A stretch of 64,000 nt of DNA from positions 37,805,970-37,869,969 of the forward strand of contig JAVGWX010000011.1 in NCBI GenBank assembly GCA_036924085.1. The letters run 5' to 3'. This DNA is from Ariolimax columbianus (taxonomy: Eukaryota; Mollusca; Gastropoda; Stylommatophora; Arionidae). Under the pieces are notes generated by a model that saw nothing but the letters and a program-made list of their open reading frames with translations, had not been told where the DNA came from and made no database searches. Positions within the stretch are counted from its first letter, which is position 1, and each line of letters begins with the position of its first letter. The position numbers and the translations under genes are program-made. Below, piece by piece: positions 61,101 to 64,000 of the stretch.

Positions 61101-63959
61101 CAAAGAGGAAACTACTATCAGCCCTGAACCAAAGCTGGAAAAGGGGTATTGTACCCCAGGCATGGAAAGACGCAGTACTTGTACCAGTTCCAAAGAAAGG
61201 AAAAGACAAAACAGATCCAAATGGATACAAGCCTATCAGCCTACTGAGCTGCGTAGGCAAACTGATGGAACGTATGATAAACACCAGACTGATGTGGCAT
61301 CTGGAAGGAAAACACATACTAATTCCACAGCAAGCAGGCTTTAGACAGCACACTGAGGACCAGGTCATCTTCATAGCCCAGGAAATAGAAAATGCCTACC
61401 AGGAGCAAAAACACACAGTAGCGGTTTTGGTGGACCTAGAAAAGGCATTTGACAAAGTCTGGAAAGAGGGACTTTGAGTCAAGCTAAGAAGAAGTGAAGT
61501 TTGTGGGAAAATGTACAAATGGATCAGTCACTACCTCAAAAACAGAACGGCCAGAGTTCAAGTACAAGGGCAAATGAGCAAAAAGGTGACACTTGAGCAG
61601 GGAGTACCCCAAGGGGGAGTACTGTCACCCACACTCTTCCTGGTGTATATAAATATCATAACAGAGAATATACCAAGAAGAGTCCATAGCTCAATGTTTG
61701 CAGACGATCTGGCTATGTGGACCTCTGAAAAGAATCTCACCATAGCAAGAAATCGGATGCAGAAGACCCTAACATCTCTGGAAGAGTGGGCGAACTCATG
61801 GCTGGTCAAAATAAACGAGGAAAAAACCACATGTACAATATTCTCGCTATCAAACAAACCCCAAAACACCAAATTAAGTCTGAACGGCAAATACCTACAG
61901 CCAAACGACAACCCAAATTACCTGGGAGTCACATTTGATCGGCGCATGACATGGAAAAGTCAAATCGAGAGAAACCGAATGAGAGCCAGAGAAAGAATGG
62001 CAATCATGAGGAAACTAGCTGGCACAAGCTGGGGAGCAGACTAAAGTATTCTAAAGAGGGGCAGGAGAATTTCTGAACCTACCAAATGGCAGAAAAATAA
62101 CACTGTCATTCGCTACTGGAAAATACACAAGCAATTTCAGAGCGGAGGCAGAGGCACTGAGGGCGGCAGTGGACGAAATGGTGACAGGTAAAAGGAATGA
62201 AAGCCATATAATCCTGCTTACAGATGCATTGACCGTAGTCACAGCACTAACAATCCAGAAAAATTCTGAACTTAATAATTTAAGAGCAGTACTCTGTCAA
62301 CTATGCCAGCAGTCCGCACCAAAAAGGGTAGTGGTACAGTGGGTTCCATCCCACTGCAACATCCAAGGCAACGAAGAGGCAGACAGACTGGCAAAAGAAG
62401 GTGCAAGACTACCACAACCTGATCCTAGTATGACATACGAAGAGTCAAAACGGCTTATTAGAGCTAGATACATGACCAAATGGGAAGCCGAACATACTGG
62501 CTGCACAAAAAAACGATGCCTATTACCAGTTGAACAGAAGAGAGCAGGTCGTGGTCTTCAGACTTCGCACTGGCCACAATAGACTGAGGTACCACCTATT
62601 CAACAAATTGAAGATAGGTGGCACTGAAGAAAGCCCGTGTGGTACCGGGAAAATGACCGCTGAGCATTTGCTGCAAAACTGCCCGACATACGAGGATCAG
62701 AAAGAGCAGATGTGGCCATCACCAGTGGCAACACTAGACAAACTCTATGGCAGTGTCGACAGCCTCATGATGACCGCTGCTTGTTTCGAAAAAATAAAGG
62801 TTGATGTCTGACTGCGTACGAAGAAGAAGAAGAAGAAGAAGAAGAAGAAGAAGAAGGAACAAAGGCTCTCAACGGATGTTCTACATGTGTTCCTTTTCAG
62901 AGCCACCCAATTGAGTTACGCCCACCCATGAGTCCGCAGATGCAGTGGCGCCCCCCCCCCCCTTTCCGTTCTAGGTGTTTATAGTCTCGACTCTTTCCCT
63001 GTGCATGACTAGTTTCACTGCCATGTTTCTCTTTCAGGTTTGTTCTATCCATCCATTGCGTCTTAAACCCGTGGATTTCGTTACCACGATAACAATGGTC
63101 ATTATCATTATAATCTGTAATTGATTAAATGAGTAACGCTGGTTCCTGTAACATAAAAACACCAGAACATATCCCGCTGACCCGGGAGCAACCATGCTCG
63201 ACAATCTATGGGGGACCGGCGAAGAACTGAAACGCAGTCATCTTTGTGAACCTCATCGGTCTAGAAGGATAGTCGCAATTGATCGAAGAAGAAGAAGAGG
63301 AATAAGTCAAGTCAAGTTAAGTCAAGTCAAGTTAAGTCAAGTCATCACGTAGCCGATGAGATCGTTGGGGAGCCCATGAAGATACCCCCACAATTTACCG
63401 CCACCTCTCTCTTACAACGGCCGGTGGCTGTGCCTCATCTGGTCGGAGATTGGTCCATTCTTTAATGTAGTCCTCGTATCTGTTTTTGGCACCTCTTCGT
63501 CGCCCGCGTTGCACTTTTTCGTTTGATCTCGATATATGGCCGTATCAAGTTAGCTTCCCGTATTTTGACCGCTGCCAAGAGGTCTTCAAAGGGCCCTTTT
63601 GCTGTTTCAACTCTTTCTTGCATTTCCTCATCCGCTACTCGGTCAATGTATGTTCCTCGGAAACATCTTATCTCCAAGGCCTGCATCCTCCATTGCAGAT
63701 CAGCTGTAATTGTCCAAAAAGAAAAAAAAAGTGAAGCCATCTCTGAAAGACAAAGCATCAATTCACCAATAGCATCATGATTATTGCAAGTGTATCGCTT
63801 TAATTTACCTGTGCCAAACCACTGGAATTGCAATTTTGACCAAAGGGTTGTAACTGCGGACCATGAAGCTGTGAGCGGCTCCCTAATCCTGACACCCATG
63901 TCGAAGAAAAGATGGTCCTGAAGATTCTGTCCCACTGGTAAATCCGCCACAACAGCGAT
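46025..63959 (-). CDS. GMC oxidoreductase gene 2, C-terminal five exons
   Basis: This is a paralogue of gene 1 on the opposite strand. Exons in transcription order are 63809-63959, 55696-55847, 51759-51936, 49476-49701 and 46025-46172. Their lengths (151, 152, 178, 226, 148) and phases equal those of gene 1. Seen motifs are [23 protein letters not shown] and DASIMP...SGNTNAP, so the FAD-domain border, catalytic His and second catalytic Asn are kept. About 22 of 284 residues differ from gene 1 by hand count. All exons are open and splice sites intact, so the copy is probably active. Earlier exons lie beyond base 64000. The first visible intron carries an 18S/LINE chimera, another carries 57-bp and 32-bp tandem arrays, and a third a mariner. 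Confidence 0.93.
46480..47020. other. Intron block conserved between the two GMC genes
   Basis: The reverse complement of 27410-27950. Differences are mostly point changes and small gaps. Confidence 0.88.
47190..47860 (+). mobile_element. LINE C-terminal fragment split by SINE D
   Basis: The right piece encodes [20 protein letters not shown], the basic tail of LINE RTs. The left piece (gttttgccatattgggagaa) is the 'GH..R' part. The SINE at 47359-47711 separates them. Confidence 0.78.
47359..47711 (-). mobile_element. SINE-like family D with target-site duplication
   Basis: A complete 353-bp copy. The 11-bp gggcgagaggt flanks it (47348-47358 and 47712-47722). The left end tgttgttgtttgcgaatgct is the complement of an (AAC)n tail, so the element reads on the minus strand. 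This copy defines both ends of the family. Confidence 0.9.
48170..48330 (+). mobile_element. Diverged SINE-like family D
   Basis: A weak match (gggtcaggtgaaacaggctc, gtggggatcgacactacaat). It may correspond to the copy in the gene 1 intron at 20936-21195, which would make it older than the duplication. Confidence 0.5.
48420..49390. repeat. AAC/AAT microsatellite, about 970 bp
   Basis: Impure (AAC)n/(AAT)n, with a local higher-order unit (agaaataatacaaacagcagtaat type) near 49195-49350. The Val/Ile/Leu-rich frames opposite are artefacts. Confidence 0.94.
49476..49701 (-). CDS. GMC gene 2, catalytic-histidine exon
   Basis: Acceptor cccacag, donor ttgag|gtaagt. It encodes [37 protein letters not shown] and [17 protein letters not shown] and keeps the catalytic His. 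Five residues differ from gene 1. Both genes have a large GTT/ATT microsatellite shortly after this exon. Confidence 0.95.
49898..50874 (-). mobile_element. Mariner transposon, defective
   Basis: Terminal inverted repeats cgagggtcgttcaagccaaa (left) and the complement of tttgatttgaaagaccctt (right) are flanked by TA (49896-49897 and 50875-50876). The minus strand encodes [20 protein letters not shown], with the third catalytic Asp, and the C-terminal [13 protein letters not shown]. Upstream frames are broken, and at about 977 bp the element is shorter than a typical 1.3-kb mariner, so it is inactive. Confidence 0.88.
50900..51000. repeat. C- and A-rich low-complexity tract
   Basis: Poly-C and poly-A blocks with AAAAC repeats; a likely assembly weak point. 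Confidence 0.8.
51228..51455. repeat. 44-bp minisatellite
   Basis: About five units with tctaaatcagtctcctgacg and aaagggaagggttgagtccc, period 44 (51301 to 51345). The DNA just before it (acaagggatttgaacccttg) looks like a tRNA B box in reverse, so the array may have grown from a SINE end. Confidence 0.85.
51759..51936 (-). CDS. GMC gene 2, start of GMC C-terminal domain
   Basis: Acceptor tttatttatag, donor cgag|gtaagc. It encodes [17 protein letters not shown] through [16 protein letters not shown] and matches gene 1 exon 11113-11290 with a single residue change. Confidence 0.95.
52010..52120 (+). repeat. Short dispersed repeat
   Basis: A copy of the 34000-34130 repeat (ttgctgtgtccactgaaatg). 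Confidence 0.6.
52500..52815 (+). mobile_element. SINE-like family C with GAA tail
   Basis: A near-full copy ending gagaacgaacgaagaagaag, which fixes the 3' end of the family and its (GAA)n tail. Confidence 0.83.
52862..53235 (-). mobile_element. SINE-like family D
   Basis: The left end cgttgttgtttaatgaccat is the tail complement. The 5' half has a small internal duplication (tgtgcctgaccctgac occurs twice). Confidence 0.78.
53490..54770. repeat. 57-bp satellite, about 22 units
   Basis: Units carry atgatagtgataataagcac, gtcgaagtctatgttaga and ttgtaatttgtagacac. Because 57 is a multiple of three and units lack stops, both strands stay open for over 1.2 kb (19-residue repeats). Units vary at two positions (agtgat/agggat and agaaatt/agatatt). 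Located in a gene 2 intron. Confidence 0.95.
54815..54963 (-). mobile_element. Partial SINE-like family C inside tandem repeats
   Basis: Begins cttcttcttcttccttcgtt (GAA tail complement) and ends near acatccatcttcagc. It splits related gataataaaca-type repeats, so it inserted into an existing array. Confidence 0.8.
54965..55600. repeat. 32-bp array and irregular gataataaacatgatag repeats
   Basis: About seven regular 32-bp units (aatgatagtgataataaaca, tgatataataaa) to 55270, then irregular ones. The core atgatagtgataata is shared with the 57-bp satellite, suggesting common origin. Confidence 0.9.
55696..55847 (-). CDS. GMC gene 2, substrate-domain exon
   Basis: Acceptor ggacaacag, donor gag|gtcagt. 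It encodes [17 protein letters not shown] and [15 protein letters not shown] and matches gene 1 exon 9302-9453 with three changed residues (Q/E, A/N, D/E). Confidence 0.92.
56092..56340 (+). mobile_element. tRNA-derived SINE
   Basis: The A-box-like ttagcgtagtggtagagcac and B-box-like ggggttctaatcccactcc are followed by an unrelated body of about 170 bp. Not a true tRNA gene, since the arms do not pair as a cloverleaf by eye. Confidence 0.65.
56494..57126 (+). other. Probable rDNA 5' external transcribed spacer
   Basis: About 630 bp of clearly GC-rich sequence, unlike the surrounding intron, ends exactly at the 18S start. Position and composition suggest 5' ETS, perhaps with some promoter or spacer. 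The open frames in it have no recognised domain. The assignment rests on adjacency, not on a known ETS match. Confidence 0.6.
57127..58265 (+). rRNA. 18S rRNA gene fragment (pseudogene)
   Basis: Starts with tatctggttgatcctgct, the canonical 5' end of 18S, and follows the gene through tgccagcagccgcggtaatt and tagaggtgaaattcttggat to gcctgcggcttaatttg, about two thirds of the gene. Compared with animal 18S it lacks roughly 100 nt of the V4 region near 57830 and a block near 57350, and has small changes in usually invariant stretches (tctagtagtc for ccagtagtc; aaaaaattgacag for aaaggaattgacgg). It cannot make a functional rRNA. Confidence 0.93.
58266..59460 (+). other. LINE 5' region with 18S-like repeats
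   Basis: The string attgacggaagggcaccacca recurs at 58401, 195 bp after its 18S position (58206). The motif gtctaatannnaacgggtgctgg occurs at about 58302, 58472 and 58636. The region thus consists of diverged tandem units that partly contain 18S sequence. The rest has no recognised ORF1. Confidence 0.65.
59640..60406 (+). pseudogene. LINE AP-endonuclease domain, frameshifted
   Basis: Pieces in three frames read [71 protein letters not shown] and [15 protein letters not shown]. These are the ordered motifs of LINE AP endonucleases (Asn, the QEth Glu, GDFNaH and the SDH catalytic His). Shifts occur near 59770 and 59975 and a stop at 60404-60406. Confidence 0.9.
60431..62044 (+). pseudogene. 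LINE reverse transcriptase domain with stops
   Basis: Reads [82 protein letters not shown] and [11 protein letters not shown]. All main RT motifs are present, including the FADD catalytic pair. Four open segments are in one frame separated by stops (for example near 60678 and 61476), so decay here is by point mutation. Confidence 0.95.
62045..62812 (+). pseudogene. LINE RNase H and C-terminal tail, frameshifted
   Basis: Reads [36 protein letters not shown] and [10 protein letters not shown], then in another frame [20 protein letters not shown] and [20 protein letters not shown]. This is the RNase H domain and conserved C-terminus of I/jockey-superfamily LINEs. It ends six bases before the GAA tail. 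Confidence 0.92.
62868..63174. other. Intron sequence, nothing recognised
   Basis: No feature beyond a short poly-C run at about 62953. Confidence 0.4.
63175..63302 (+). mobile_element. LINE 3' end with GAA tail
   Basis: Shares tatgggggaccggcgaagaa and tgatcgaagaagaagaagag with 24425-24572. Confidence 0.6.
63360..63725 (-). mobile_element. LINE RT C-terminal fragment
   Basis: The minus strand reads [39 protein letters not shown] and [16 protein letters not shown], the 'WTit..le.ri.a.E.rcfRr.l.I.y.d' region of LINE RTs. It lies just inside the intron after exon 63809-63959 and makes a chance read-through frame with it. Confidence 0.82.
63809..63959 (-). CDS. GMC gene 2, exon at the FAD/substrate domain border
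   Basis: Acceptor ttgtttccag, donor acag|gtaaat. It encodes [16 protein letters not shown] followed by [18 protein letters not shown]. It equals gene 1 exon 6939-7089 in length, and the flanking intron starts are also alike. A LINE fragment begins about 80 bp downstream in the intron. Confidence 0.93.
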
Positions 63960-64000
63960 CTGGAAACAAGGCAGAAGGGTTGTCACATGTTGGATATGTG

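Larger units (their letters stand above)
56494..62855 (+). mobile_element. Chimeric rDNA-LINE retroinsertion
   Basis: In the same orientation the block contains a GC-rich ETS-like segment (56494-57126), truncated 18S rDNA (57127 to about 58265), a repetitive 5' region (to about 59460), decayed AP endonuclease, RT and RNase H frames (59640-62812) and a (GAA)n tail (62818-62855). The 12-bp ggaacaaaggct flanks the whole at 56482-56493 and 62856-62867, as expected of one target-primed insertion. The LINE has the domain order of the I/jockey superfamily with RNase H; no ORF1 is recognised. Multiple stops and frameshifts show it is dead. It lies in a gene 2 intron, antisense to the gene. Confidence 0.78.

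Noticed and set aside
63462..63986. 174-codon frame as one exon
   Set aside because: It is the 151-bp GMC exon plus chance read-through into intron and a LINE fragment; the donor at 63808 matches gene 1.

Overview
The window is animal nuclear DNA. There are no bacterial-style operons, coding sequence is confined to short exons with GT/AG introns, and the rest is crowded with tandem repeats, tRNA-derived SINEs, non-LTR retrotransposon (LINE) debris and mariner transposons. The repeat spectrum and the 18S rDNA sequence suggest a lophotrochozoan, most likely a gastropod or other mollusc. That assignment is an inference and I cannot name the species.

Two host genes are supported. Both are the C-terminal parts of GMC-family FAD-dependent oxidoreductases (glucose dehydrogenase / choline dehydrogenase-like). 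Gene 1 lies on the + strand, with seven exons between 3712 and 28621. Gene 2 lies on the - strand, with five exons between 63959 and 46025. They face each other tail to tail. Matching exons have identical lengths and intron phases, and by hand count the shared proteins differ at about 22 of roughly 284 residues. Both genes run off the window, so their N-terminal FAD-binding exons are not seen.

The pair belongs to a large, old inverted duplication. Homology continues beyond the stop codons through the 3' flanks, with arms reaching about 33050 on the left and about 41790 on the right. Between them is a spacer of about 8.7 kb made of foldback mariner pieces, a mariner interrupted by a LINE fragment, GATA arrays and more LINE fragments. 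Minisatellites have expanded differently in the two arms, and most transposon insertions are private to one arm, so they post-date the duplication.

The most unusual locus is inside a gene 2 intron, about 56494-62855. A GC-rich segment resembling a 5' external transcribed spacer and the first two thirds of an 18S rRNA gene run without a break, in the same orientation, into a decayed LINE (AP endonuclease, reverse transcriptase, RNase H) ending in a (GAA)n tail. The whole block is bracketed by an identical 12-bp sequence that looks like a target-site duplication. This suggests a single retrotransposed pre-rRNA/LINE chimera, either from a LINE living in 18S rDNA or from template switching onto pre-rRNA.

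The remaining sequence holds at least five SINE-like families (called A to E here), several LINE families seen as 3' fragments, three mariner-type elements plus a two-copy foldback derivative, and about a dozen mini- or microsatellites with periods of 13, 27, 31, 32, 34, 39, 44, 48, 49, 50 and 57 bp. Stretches not listed were read without recognising anything in them.
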